From assembly GCA_016716505.1 (NCBI GenBank), contig JADJWF010000002.1, positions 124,001 through 188,000 of the forward strand: 64,000 nucleotides of DNA. The letters run 5' to 3'. The stretch comes from Verrucomicrobiota bacterium (GTDB lineage Bacteria; Verrucomicrobiota; Verrucomicrobiia; Limisphaerales; J093). Positions 7,722-16,145 of the stretch are shown piece by piece; the first letter of the stretch is position 1; each line of letters begins with the position of its first letter. Below the pieces are notes generated by a model. That model did no database searches. It saw nothing but the letters and a program-made list of their open reading frames with translations, and was not told where the DNA came from. A program made the position numbers and the translations under genes.

Positions 7722-9200
7722 ATGAAACCACTCAACCGTCGAACATTCCTCAGAAAGTCCGCGGCTGCCGCGTTGGCATCCGCATTGGCGCCCGCCTTCG
7801 CCCGGGCCGCGCAGGGTGGCCGAACCCTCGGCCCCAATGACGAAATCGGCGTCGCCGTCGTCGGTTTCGGCGGCCGCGGGGCAGACCACATCGGTGGCGT
7901 TCTGCGGCTGCGCGAGAAGGGGCAGAAGGTCCGGCTGGTCGCGCTGTGCGATGTGGACCGGAACATTCTGGATCGGGCCGTGAAAGCGCAGCGAGACAAG
8001 GGTGTCGAGGTGAAGGGCTACACGGATTATCGCCACGTGCTCGAGGATCCGGCGGTGGATGTCGTGATGTCAGCGACGCCCAACCACTGGCATTCGTTGA
8101 ACGTGGTGTGGGCCGTTCAGGCTGGCCGGGACGTGTACATTGAGAAGCCCATTTCGCACAACGTGTGGGAAGGCCGCATGGCCGTTGAGGCGGCGCGCAA
8201 ATACAAGCGCATCGTGCAGGCGGGCACCCAAAGTCGCTCTTCGCGCGAGGGTATCCAGGCGGCGGTGGACTGGGTGAAGGCCGGCAACCTCGGCAAGATC
8301 AAGATTGCCCGCGGACTCTGCTACAAGCGGCGCGCGAGCATCGGGAAAGTGGACGGGCCACAGCCCATCCCGCCGGAGATTGATTACGATTTGTGGTGCG
8401 GTCCGGCACCGAAGGAACCGCTGATGCGCAAGCGCCTGCACTACGATTGGCACTGGGTGTGGCCCACGGGCAACGGTGACTTGGGCAATCAGGGCATCCA
8501 TCAAATGGACATTGCGCGCTGGTTTCTTGGCGAGGACGCGTTGTCGCCCCAGGTGTGCAGCGTCGGAGGACGGTTGGGTTACGTGGACGATGGCACCACG
8601 GCGAACACCCAGATCATCTTCCACAATTACGCGAAAGCGCCGCTGATTTTCGAGGTGCGGGGACTGCCCGAAAAGGCCGGTTCGAACAAGATGGACCAGT
8701 TCATGGGCGCGGGCGTGGGCGTGATCATCCACTGCGAAGGCGGTGTGGTGGTCATCCCGAACTACAGCAGCGCCGTCGCGCTCGACCCGGAGGGCAAGGA
8801 AATCAAAAAGTTCTCCGGCGCCGAGGACCACTACGAGAACTTCTTCAAGGCGGTCCGCAGTCGGAAGGTGGCGGATCTGCACGCGGACATTCTCGAGGGG
8901 CATCTGTCCAGTGCGCTCTGTCACACGGGCAATATTTCCTACCGGCTTGGGAAAACAGCGCGACCGGAAGAAATCCGGGCGGCCATCAAGAGTCAGCCGG
9001 ATGCCGAGGCCACCTTCCAGCGAATGCTCGATCATCTGCGGGCCAACGAAGTGGACGTGGAGGCCACGCCACTCACTGTCGGACCGGTTCTCACGATGGA
9101 TCCGAAGAAAGAGCGGTTCACCGGCGCCAACGCTCCGGACGCCAACCGGTTGCTGACCCGGGAATACCGTGCACCGTTCATCGTGCCGGCCAAGGTCTAA
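7722..9200 (+). CDS. Tat-exported Gfo/Idh/MocA family oxidoreductase
   Basis: A 492-residue NAD(P)-dependent dehydrogenase of the Gfo/Idh/MocA family. Residues 1-30 are a Tat signal (N-R-R-T-F-L-R-K-S plus an Ala-rich core ending A-R-A-A). The Rossmann fold follows with V-A-V-V-G-F-G-G-R-G-A-D at about 44-55, then A-T-P-N-H-W-H and the catalytic E-K-P-I motif with Lys142. The C-terminal domain has the N-Q-G-I-H-Q-M-D-I-A-R-W signature typical of the bacterial secreted subgroup. The substrate is probably a sugar or sugar derivative (known for the family, not shown here). The 42-nt gap after the DUF6807 gene suggests one operon. A strong hairpin terminator follows. Confidence 0.92.
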   Translation: MKPLNRRTFLRKSAAAALASALAPAFARAAQGGRTLGPNDEIGVAVVGFGGRGADHIGGVLRLREKGQKVRLVALCDVDRNILDRAVKAQRDKGVEVKGYTDYRHVLEDPAVDVVMSATPNHWHSLNVVWAVQAGRDVYIEKPISHNVWEGRMAVEAARKYKRIVQAGTQSRSSREGIQAAVDWVKAGNLGKIKIARGLCYKRRASIGKVDGPQPIPPEIDYDLWCGPAPKEPLMRKRLHYDWHWVWPTGNGDLGNQGIHQMDIARWFLGEDALSPQVCSVGGRLGYVDDGTTANTQIIFHNYAKAPLIFEVRGLPEKAGSNKMDQFMGAGVGVIIHCEGGVVVIPNYSSAVALDPEGKEIKKFSGAEDHYENFFKAVRSRKVADLHADILEGHLSSALCHTGNISYRLGKTARPEEIRAAIKSQPDAEATFQRMLDHLRANEVDVEATPLTVGPVLTMDPKKERFTGANAPDANRLLTREYRAPFIVPAKV

Positions 9201-9214
9201 ACGTCTCCAATTGC

Positions 9215-9244
9215 GAAGCCCGGCCTCCGTCGAGGCCGGGCTTC
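9215..9244 (+). terminator. Hairpin terminator after the Gfo/Idh gene
   Basis: A perfect 12-bp inverted repeat, GAAGCCCGGCCT / AGGCCGGGCTTC, with a 6-nt loop, 14 nt after the stop codon. It is followed by ACGTTT rather than a full U-run, so termination may be partial. Confidence 0.6.
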
Positions 9245-9256
9245 ACGTTTAACGAC

Positions 9257-10084
9257 ATGACCACTCCGTTTCCCCGCTCGTGGGCTGAGAAGCTGGCCAT
9301 CGCGCCCGCCGCGCTTCGCCGGCGTTCCGAGTCTGCCTGCCCCCGGCTGCGGCCCGGGGGCGTGATGTTCCTGTTGATGCCGCTTTGTTTGGCGCTCACC
9401 TGCCCGCCCGAGTTCGCCTCGGCCGCAGCAGTGCCGGCGGCGGAAATTCCCGCGGGTTACCGCCTGCTTTACGAGCAGAACTTTGCGGCGCCGGCGGCGC
9501 TCGGCGACTTCGAGTTCAGCGACCCAGCCGCCTGGCGTTGGACCGCCGAGGCGGGCGGGCGCCCGGGGGCGCTCGAACTGTTCCAGCAAAGCCGTTACAC
9601 GCCGCGCGTCCGCTCCCCGTTCAACATCGCCCTGCTGGCCGGTCGTGAATTTGGCGATTTCGTGCTGGAGGTGGACCTCGTCCAGACCGGCCGCGAGTAC
9701 GGTCATCGCGACATGGTGATCGTCTTTGCGGCCAAGGACCCGGCAAACTTCTACTACGCCCATCTGGCGACGAAGGCCGACGACCACGCCCACAATATCT
9801 TCCTCGTGAACGACGAGCCCCGGCGCAAAATCGCGGACACAACCACCGACGGCGTGAACTGGGGACTGGAGGTCTGGCATACCGTGCGGGTGGAGCGCCG
9901 GGTGGAGGCCGGCAGCATCAAGGTCTTCTTCGACGACCTCACGACGCCCATCATGACCGCGAACGACCGCCATTTCGATTACGGCCGGATCGGCTTCGGA
10001 TCGTTCGATGACACGGGCAAGGTCGCCCGCATTCGCATCTGGGGCCCGGATTTTGCACCCCGCCGAGCGGGCTTTTTCCGCTGA
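9257..10084 (+). CDS. Secreted DUF1080/laminin-G-like carbohydrate-active protein
   Basis: A 275-residue protein with a hydrophobic export segment F-L-L-M-P-L-C-L-A-L-T-C about 38 residues from the first ATG. If translation begins at the in-frame ATG at 9365 the signal peptide is at the very N-terminus, which may be the true start. The mature part has the jelly-roll pattern of the DUF1080/3-keto-disaccharide-hydrolase-like superfamily: L-L-Y-E-Q-N-F at the start, G-D-F-V-L-E-V-D-L-V-Q-T-G near 130, F-Y-Y-A-H-L-A-T, H-T-V-R-V-E-R and G-R-I-G-F-G-S-F-D-D-T-G near the end. It probably binds or cleaves a glycan outside the cytoplasm. Its exact family and substrate are not certain. Confidence 0.75.
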   Translation: MTTPFPRSWAEKLAIAPAALRRRSESACPRLRPGGVMFLLMPLCLALTCPPEFASAAAVPAAEIPAGYRLLYEQNFAAPAALGDFEFSDPAAWRWTAEAGGRPGALELFQQSRYTPRVRSPFNIALLAGREFGDFVLEVDLVQTGREYGHRDMVIVFAAKDPANFYYAHLATKADDHAHNIFLVNDEPRRKIADTTTDGVNWGLEVWHTVRVERRVEAGSIKVFFDDLTTPIMTANDRHFDYGRIGFGSFDDTGKVARIRIWGPDFAPRRAGFFR

Positions 10085-10115
10085 GGCAGGCCGTCATCAG
10101 TGGAACCTTTCCCCC

Positions 10116-11144
10116 GTGAAAGCGTTTCAACTCGTGGCCCACGGCGAGCCGGGCCGATTCGCGCTGCGAGACGTTCCCGATCCGAGCCCTGCGAGGGGAG
10201 AGGTGGTTGTTCGCGTCCGCGGCTGCGGCCTCAACCACCTCGACCTCTTGACCGAGGCCGGGGCCTTGCCAATCCCGATTGTTCTGCCCCGGACTCTGGG
10301 TGGCGAGATTGCCGGCGAGGTCGCCGCGGTCGGGGCGGGCGTGGTGGAATGGCGGCCCGGCGACCACGTGGCGGTGCAGTCCAACCTCTTCTGCGGCGAC
10401 TGCGAATTCTGCCGGCGCGGTGACGAATCGCTCTGCCTGAACGGCGTGCTGTTGGGCGTGATGCGCGATGGTGGCTTCGCGGAGCAAGTGCTCGTGCCCG
10501 CCGCAGCGCTGGTGCGCATTCCGCCGGCCGTGGATTTTCTCTCCTCCGCGGCGCTCACGTTGGCCGCCAGTACCGCGATGCACATGCTGACCAACCGGAC
10601 GCGGGTTCAGCCCGGAGAGCGGGTGCTCGTCATTGGGGGTGCCAGTGGCGTGGGGTCGGCCGCCATCCAGATCGCGCGCGGGCTCGGAGCAGAGGTCATC
10701 GCCACGGGCTCCTCTGACGCGAAGCGGGCGCTGGCGTCACGCCTCGGGGCCGGCGCCGTTGTGGATTCGACGCGATCTGACTGGCCGGCGGAGGTGCGGC
10801 GTCTCACCGACAAACGCGGCGTGGACCTGGTGGTGGAGCACGTTGGCGGCGAGGTCCTGGAGCAGGTCTTCGGCTGCCTGGCGCGGGGCGGTCGGGTCGT
10901 GACCTGCGGTGCCACCGCCGGCCGGCGGCCGCGGCTGGATCTCTGGCCGTTCTTCGTGAAGCAGCAGCAACTGATCGGCAGCTACGGCCGAACCCACCGT
11001 GACCTGACGGCCACGTTGGAGTGGGCAGCCGACGGGCGGCTCCGCCCGGTGATTCACGAAGTGGTGCCTCTCGCGGAAGCAGGCCGGGCGTTTGACCTGC
11101 TGCGCCGTCGTCAGGTCCTGGGCAAGGTGGTGATTGAGCCGTGA
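10116..11144 (+). CDS. Zinc-binding alcohol dehydrogenase / quinone oxidoreductase family (MDR)
   Basis: A 342-residue cytoplasmic medium-chain dehydrogenase. The GroES-like domain has the catalytic-zinc region G-C-G-L-N-H-L-D (Cys37) and a structural zinc site with Cys93, Cys96, Cys99 and Cys107. The Rossmann fold has G-G-A-S-G-V-G-S-A-A at about 171-180. The ending H-E-V-V-P-L-A-E-A-G-R-A-F-D and G-K-V-V-I is typical of the family. The start is taken as GTG 10116 because the family begins with K-A-F-x-L and the residues before it are not conserved. It follows the DUF1080-like gene by 31 nt and may be cotranscribed. The substrate cannot be told from the sequence. Its stop and that of the converging HEAT gene are 1 nt apart. 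Confidence 0.9.
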   Translation: MKAFQLVAHGEPGRFALRDVPDPSPARGEVVVRVRGCGLNHLDLLTEAGALPIPIVLPRTLGGEIAGEVAAVGAGVVEWRPGDHVAVQSNLFCGDCEFCRRGDESLCLNGVLLGVMRDGGFAEQVLVPAAALVRIPPAVDFLSSAALTLAASTAMHMLTNRTRVQPGERVLVIGGASGVGSAAIQIARGLGAEVIATGSSDAKRALASRLGAGAVVDSTRSDWPAEVRRLTDKRGVDLVVEHVGGEVLEQVFGCLARGGRVVTCGATAGRRPRLDLWPFFVKQQQLIGSYGRTHRDLTATLEWAADGRLRPVIHEVVPLAEAGRAFDLLRRRQVLGKVVIEP

Positions 11145-11145
11145 C

Positions 11146-13116
11146 TCAGAGCTGGTTGACCCGCTTCAAAGCCTCCTCCGCCTTCCGCTTCGTGCCCTCG
11201 CTGGTGGCCTTCTCGACGGCAACTTGGAGCGCTGCTTGACGGGCTTCTTTGGGCGTGTCGAGCAGCTTGCGGCCGGTGTTCAGGTTGACGATCGCCAGGC
11301 AGGCCTCCTCGCAGACCGCCGGGTCGGCCGTCAATTCCGCGAGCAGTTCCAGTGCCGCCGCGCTGGGAACGGCGCCCAGCGTGGCCACCGCCAACCGCTT
11401 CTCCTCGGGCCGCTTCAGCAGCGGGAGGATTTGCCGCACCTTGGCGACCTTTTCCTGCGCGGTCAGGTTGGCTTCCTGCGCGTAATCCAGGAAGCCACGG
11501 ATGCCTTGGACCTGGTGCGAGAGCTTTTTGCCCGAGCTGGCCAGCTTGAACAACGGCGCGACCACGCTGGAGTCGTCCGGCCAGTTGCCCGGCCACAACG
11601 CCAGCGTGCTGACCGCTTCGTCCTGGACCGATTCATCGGGGTCGTCAATGGCGGCCACCACCGCCGCGAGCGCTTCCCGGCCGCCCACTGCCGCGAGCAA
11701 GTGCAGCGCATCCAGCTTCACCGCCGCGTCGGGCGCCTTCATCAAGGGCAGCAAGCTCGGCGCGCCTTTCGCCCCAACGCGGCCGCAGATTGCCGTCAAC
11801 GAACGAATCATTTGCTGGCGTTCCGGCCCGGCAGGGGTCACGGGAAGCTTCGCCGCGAGCCGCGCGACCGTTTGATCATTGCCCAACTGCCCCAGGGCCT
11901 GCAACGCAGCCAGCCGCAACCCGAGGTCCGGATCGTCCAGCCACTGCGATAGGGTTGGGACCGCGCCCTCGAGGCGTCGTTGACCAGTCAGCTCGGCGAG
12001 CACGAGCCGCGCCGCGCCCTGCGCCAGCCCGAGACGCGCGAGCAGGTCCTTGTCCACGGCCGGGTTTTCCATCCGAACCAGAGCGTTCTTGGCCGCGCGC
12101 GCGAGCTCGGGGTCGGCGTCGCCGGCAGCCTCCAGCAGTGCGGGCACGGACGAGACGTTGCCGACCTGCGAGAGCACGTTGATGGCCGCCAGCCGGGCGG
12201 GCTTGGCTCCGGTTCGAGCCACTTCGAGCACGGCCGGTTCGGTGGCCGGGTCGCGGCGATCCGCCAGCGCGATCAGCAGCAACACCTGCCGGTCGCCGGT
12301 CGAGTTCTTCATCTCGGTCACCAAGGCTTGGGACACCCGGGGATCCGGCATCTCGCGCGAGGTGCCCAGTCCCGCGTGGAACAACTCCTTGTCCGTGGAC
12401 TTGAGTTGCTCGATCAACAGCGGCAGGCCGTCGCCCTGCCGGGCGAGAATCGCTCCCCGCGTGGCTTCGAGGCGGCGCTGGCGCGGTACGTTGGCCTGAC
12501 GCACCTGGTCGTACACGCCGGCGGCCTCGGCGGCCTGGCCTTCCCGGAGCAGTCGCTCGGCGCAGATGACCGCGCCGTAGGCGGCGGCGGAGCGGAGCGC
12601 GGCCGAGTCCGAGGTCAACTTGGCCGTGAGCGCCCTGGTCGCGGCCGGGCCACCGATGTGACCCAGCGCCTCGGCCGCGGCGGCTGCCACCTCGATGTCC
12701 GAAGCGTCGAGGTGTTGAGCCAGGACCTCGGAGGAGCGCGGGTCTTTGCGCACCCCCAGCGAATTGAGCACCCCGACAAGCAGCCGTCCGTTGAGCGTCT
12801 TCGCCGCGGCAACGAGGGCGTCGTTCGCGGCGGGATCGGGAATGGCTTCGAGCGCAATGCGTGCCCACGAGGCCAGATCGGGATTGGCCAGCAGCGGGGC
12901 GAGGGCGGGCACGGCGTCTCTGGAGCCGTAGATCGCAAGGCGCTTGCAGGTGATCGCCTTTTCGCTGGGAGCGGCGTCGCTTTGCAGGACGGAAATCAGT
13001 TGCCGTTCGCGCTCGGCCCTGGACAGGCCATCAGCGGCGCGCACCGGCAGCAAACCGATGGCGAGCGCGAAACCCAGCGCAGCCAGACCGCGAGCGGAAA
13101 AAATGTTCGTTCTCAT
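11146..13116 (-). CDS. Secreted HEAT-repeat protein
   Basis: A 656-residue exported protein: residues 1-27 are a signal peptide ending V-R-A-A-D. The remainder is a continuous series of about 15-18 HEAT/PBS-lyase-like repeats of 30-40 residues with patterns such as A-V-P-A-L-A-P-L-L-A-N-P-D-L and A-A-A-A-E-A-L-G-H-I-G-G-P-A-A. No catalytic domain is visible; such solenoids usually act as protein-binding scaffolds. In this phylum HEAT solenoids are common in the periplasm and are often coupled to glycoside or haem proteins. It begins 35 nt after the stop of the Gfo/Idh gene on the same strand, so the two probably form an operon. The partner is unknown. Confidence 0.85.
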   Translation of the reverse strand: MRTNIFSARGLAALGFALAIGLLPVRAADGLSRAERERQLISVLQSDAAPSEKAITCKRLAIYGSRDAVPALAPLLANPDLASWARIALEAIPDPAANDALVAAAKTLNGRLLVGVLNSLGVRKDPRSSEVLAQHLDASDIEVAAAAAEALGHIGGPAATRALTAKLTSDSAALRSAAAYGAVICAERLLREGQAAEAAGVYDQVRQANVPRQRRLEATRGAILARQGDGLPLLIEQLKSTDKELFHAGLGTSREMPDPRVSQALVTEMKNSTGDRQVLLLIALADRRDPATEPAVLEVARTGAKPARLAAINVLSQVGNVSSVPALLEAAGDADPELARAAKNALVRMENPAVDKDLLARLGLAQGAARLVLAELTGQRRLEGAVPTLSQWLDDPDLGLRLAALQALGQLGNDQTVARLAAKLPVTPAGPERQQMIRSLTAICGRVGAKGAPSLLPLMKAPDAAVKLDALHLLAAVGGREALAAVVAAIDDPDESVQDEAVSTLALWPGNWPDDSSVVAPLFKLASSGKKLSHQVQGIRGFLDYAQEANLTAQEKVAKVRQILPLLKRPEEKRLAVATLGAVPSAAALELLAELTADPAVCEEACLAIVNLNTGRKLLDTPKEARQAALQVAVEKATSEGTKRKAEEALKRVNQL

Positions 13117-13151
13117 GAGTTGATTCGGGTGCTTCGTTTCGGTTCGCGGGT

Positions 13152-14468
13152 TCAGGCGCGCCAGGGCTCGCGGAGGGCCTCCGACCGCAGGCGGTTGGCT
13201 TCTTCATCGCCGGGGAATTCGCACTTCTTCGGGTCAAAAACGACCTTGCGATTCAGGAACAGCGCAATGTTCGCCGCGTGACAGGCGATGTGCGCCCAGC
13301 ACGCCACGTCTGCGTTGGCGCGGGTGCGGCCGCGGGTCTTGACGCCGTCGAGGAAATCGCGCACGTGGAAGTCCGCCGGGTAGCCGCCGATCTTGGCGCC
13401 TTTGCCCTCCAGCAGGCCGGGCGAGCTGGCGACGAGGTCGCCGTTGTCGCCGGTTTCCACCCATCCCTGCTCCCCTTCGAAGCGTACCGGACAAGAGCCC
13501 AGCGGCAGCCAGCCTTCGTTGCGGAGGATCAGCCGCGTGCCGTTGGCGTAGCGCGCGTGAAGCTGGCCGTCCTTGGGCTCGTACTCGACCGGGGCCGTGT
13601 CGTCCGCATCGTTCGCCCACTGGCAGAGATCCACACAGTGCGAACCCCACTCCAGACAGCCGCCGCCCACCATGCCGCCGCCCTTCTCGAAGTTGAAACC
13701 GTCCAGCAGCCGCCGGTTGTAAGGGCGCCACGCGGCCGGTCCCAGCCACAGATCCCAATCCACCTCGTCCTTGGGCGGTTCGGGTTCGGGGTCGGCCCAG
13801 CCGCTCATCGCCGTACCAAGGCCGCCGGGATGCGCGTAGAGGGTCTGCAGCTTGCCGAGCCGACCGCGCCGGGCCAGGTCAATCGCAAACATGAAGTTGG
13901 GGAGGCTCCGGCGCTGGGTGCCGGCTTGAAACACGCGCCCGGTGCGTCGGAAGACCTCGGCCAGTTGCAGACTTTGGGCGATGTTTTTGGTGCAAGGCTT
14001 CTCGCAGTACACGTCCTTGCCGGCCTTGGCAGCCATCATCGAAGCCACCGCGTGCCAGTTGGGTCCGGTGGCAATGAGGAAAGCGTCTATGTCATCCCGG
14101 GCAAGGACCTCGCGAATGTCCTTGTACTGCGCGCAATCGCTATTCCCGTACTTCGTGTCGGCGAGTTTCTTGACCGCGTCACGACGCTGCTTGCGCACGT
14201 CGCAAATGGCGACGAACTGCACGTCAGGTTCCTGAAGGAAGCAGCCAAGGACATACTGGCCGCGGTTGCCGATGCCGATCCCGCCGAGCACCACCCGCTC
14301 GCTCGGGGCCACGCCGCCGTCCTTGCCGAGCACGCGCCCGGGAACGATCTGCGGCAGCGCGAACACCGCCCCGACACGCAGGGCGCGCGCGAGAAAGCCG
14401 CGACGATTCAGCGCCGGAGCAAACGGCGCCCGGGGGGAAGGACTCGCAGGGAAAAGTTTGGTCTTCAT
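13152..14468 (-). CDS. Tat-exported Gfo/Idh/MocA family oxidoreductase (second copy)
   Basis: A 438-residue Gfo/Idh/MocA oxidoreductase, with a Tat signal N-R-R-G-F-L-A-R-A-L-R-V-G-A near residues 21-35. The Rossmann motif G-G-I-G-I-G-N-R-G lies near residue 63, the catalytic Y-C-E-K-P-C motif near residue 150, and the C-terminal part has G-G-G-C-L-E-W-G-S-H-C-V-D-L-C-Q-W. It differs clearly from the copy at 7722, sharing the family plan but not close sequence, so it is not a recent duplicate. The ATG at 14468 is chosen because it puts the Tat motif at a normal distance; an upstream in-frame ATG adds 13 unrelated residues. It heads a two-gene operon with the HEAT protein. Confidence 0.9.
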   Translation of the reverse strand: MKTKLFPASPSPRAPFAPALNRRGFLARALRVGAVFALPQIVPGRVLGKDGGVAPSERVVLGGIGIGNRGQYVLGCFLQEPDVQFVAICDVRKQRRDAVKKLADTKYGNSDCAQYKDIREVLARDDIDAFLIATGPNWHAVASMMAAKAGKDVYCEKPCTKNIAQSLQLAEVFRRTGRVFQAGTQRRSLPNFMFAIDLARRGRLGKLQTLYAHPGGLGTAMSGWADPEPEPPKDEVDWDLWLGPAAWRPYNRRLLDGFNFEKGGGMVGGGCLEWGSHCVDLCQWANDADDTAPVEYEPKDGQLHARYANGTRLILRNEGWLPLGSCPVRFEGEQGWVETGDNGDLVASSPGLLEGKGAKIGGYPADFHVRDFLDGVKTRGRTRANADVACWAHIACHAANIALFLNRKVVFDPKKCEFPGDEEANRLRSEALREPWRA

Positions 14469-14584
14469 GCTTGATGGGGTTCCGATTTCAGTCTGTGTGG
14501 CGTCCACCGGGATGTTTGAACGGATTCACCGTCGGTGTCCATAGCGCCGACAATCTTCAGTGCGTCGCACCGATGGGCAAGGAC

Positions 14585-14613
14585 TCGACGCGGGGACGGT
14601 TTTCCCCTACTTC
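14585..14613 (+). promoter_or_regulatory. panC promoter
   Basis: TCGACG (14585-14590), 17-nt spacer, TACTTC (14608-14613), then 9 nt (GAGGGCGGG) to the ATG at 14623. Unlike the other short-leader promoters this gap is purine-rich and could act as a Shine-Dalgarno sequence if transcription starts early. Confidence 0.4.
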
Positions 14614-14622
14614 GAGGGCGGG

Positions 14623-15489
14623 ATGCGGAAGATTGTCTCCATTGAGCAAATGCAGCGGCTCGCGCGAGGGTGGCATCGAGCGGGTCGCCGGATTGGGTTC
14701 GTGCCCACGATGGGTTACCTGCACGAGGGCCACCTGAGTCTCGTGCGGGAGGCGCGAAGGCGCGTGGGACGTGACGGCGTCGTGGTGGTCAGCATCTACG
14801 TCAATCCCACCCAATTCGCGCCGCATGAAGACCTCGCCAAGTATCCCCGTGACCTGCCGCGGGACCAACGACTCTGTCGCGTGGCCGGCACTGACGTGTT
14901 GTTCCTGCCGGACGACGAAGCGATGTATCCCGGCCGGTCTGAGGGACGGTACAGCACGTTTGTCGTGGAAGAAACGCTGTCGCGCAGCATGGAGGGCGCC
15001 TCACGGCCGACCCACTTTCGCGGCGTCACCACCGTCGTGGCCAAGTTGTTCAATATCGTCCAGCCGGACGTGGCGGTTTTTGGCGCCAAGGATTTTCAGC
15101 AGGTCGCCGTGGTGTCGCGGATGGTCGCGGATCTGAACTTCCCGGTTCGCATCGTCGTCGCCCCAACTGTGCGGGAGCCGGACGGCCTGGCGATGAGCTC
15201 GCGCAACAAGTACCTGACTGCTGCCGAGCGCCCTCAGGCAACGATCCTCTGGCAGGCCATCCAGTCCGCCCAAGCCGCGGTCGCCCAACGTCCCGACGGC
15301 GTGCCGGCGGCGCAACTGAAGCGTCGGCTGGCGGCCCTGATCGCCACCCAGCCGGCAGCCCGGCTGGACTACGTGGAAATCTTTGATCCCGCCACGCTCC
15401 GCCCGGTGAAACGCGCCGGCCGGGGCTCCCACCTCGCGTTGGCCGTGTTCATTGGCAGGACGCGGCTGATCGACAACGCCGCCTTGTAA
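14623..15489 (+). CDS. panC: Pantoate--beta-alanine ligase (pantothenate synthetase)
   Basis: PanC joins pantoate and beta-alanine with ATP to make pantothenate, the precursor of coenzyme A. The 288-residue protein has the nucleotidyltransferase HIGH-type motif H-E-G-H (residues 34-37) after G-F-V-P-T-M-G-Y-L, the Y-V-N-P-T-Q-F-A-P-H-E-D-L loop near 55, F-G-A-K-D-F-Q-Q near 147, and the KMSKS-like M-S-S-R-N-K-Y-L near 185. Length and motifs match the family throughout. The start at 14623 is preferred over an earlier in-frame ATG at 14560, whose 21 extra residues are not conserved. No panB or panD is close by. Confidence 0.96.
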   Translation: MRKIVSIEQMQRLARGWHRAGRRIGFVPTMGYLHEGHLSLVREARRRVGRDGVVVVSIYVNPTQFAPHEDLAKYPRDLPRDQRLCRVAGTDVLFLPDDEAMYPGRSEGRYSTFVVEETLSRSMEGASRPTHFRGVTTVVAKLFNIVQPDVAVFGAKDFQQVAVVSRMVADLNFPVRIVVAPTVREPDGLAMSSRNKYLTAAERPQATILWQAIQSAQAAVAQRPDGVPAAQLKRRLAALIATQPAARLDYVEIFDPATLRPVKRAGRGSHLALAVFIGRTRLIDNAAL

Positions 15490-15531
15490 CGTCCTTGGGG
15501 CGCCGCGCGAGCGACGACCCCACGGGTCCGC

Positions 15532-16128
15532 TCAGAATTCGAGCGGCACCCGGATGACCAGGGCGCCCATCACCTCGCCCACCTTCACGTCGCGCCGCGG
15601 GCTGGCGGGATGGGCATTGTGGCAGTCCACACAGGCAGCGGATGTCGCGCGGTCCGCGTAGATGGCGGTGAAGTAACTGCGGCCGCCGAGCGTTTCTTCC
15701 GAATAGAAGTTCGCGTCGGGATTGGCAGCCACGAACTCGAGGCCCTGCTGTTCGATTTCCGTTTGGGCGCCACCACTCGGGCTGAGCGGCCAACGCCCCC
15801 GCAACGTGTAGGAGAACTCCGCACCGCGCTGCTGAATGCGCGTCGCCGCCTCGCGCAGCAGTTGGGCATGAGTCGGCAGGCCGCCGTCGCGGCGCCATTC
15901 CGGGCTGGCTTTCACCGGGGGCTTGGCCTGCGCCAGACGCTCCACGACGTGCCGCGAGTACGCCTCGCGGTCGGCGGCGATCACCGCGTGCAGCGAGTCC
16001 GCGAACTTGCGCGGGCTGATGGTGGTGAGCTTGTGGGCCTTCTCCGTGGGTGCCTCGGTAGCGAAGAGCCAGGCCGCCATTCCGGCGGTGATCCCGCCGA
16101 CGAGAACAAGCAACGATCGCGCGTTCAT
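15532..16128 (-). CDS. DUF3365/Tll0287-like c-type haem protein
   Basis: A 198-residue exported protein. Residues 1-24 form a signal or membrane anchor; the rest is a sensor-like DUF3365 (Tll0287-like) domain with one c-type haem site C-V-D-C-H (Cys166, Cys169, His170) followed by N-A-H. The haem site follows the Y-F-T-A-I-Y-A-D-R strand, and the ending G-E-V-M-G-A-L-V-I-R-V-P-L is family-typical. Proteins of this family are single-haem sensors or redox modules, in some cases fused to kinases; here it is stand-alone. It lies 17 nt downstream of the CRTAC1-like gene on the same strand, so the two are probably made together. The partner and signal are unknown. Confidence 0.85.
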   Translation of the reverse strand: MNARSLLVLVGGITAGMAAWLFATEAPTEKAHKLTTISPRKFADSLHAVIAADREAYSRHVVERLAQAKPPVKASPEWRRDGGLPTHAQLLREAATRIQQRGAEFSYTLRGRWPLSPSGGAQTEIEQQGLEFVAANPDANFYSEETLGGRSYFTAIYADRATSAACVDCHNAHPASPRRDVKVGEVMGALVIRVPLEF

Positions 16129-16145
16129 GATGCAGGAAAAAGAGT

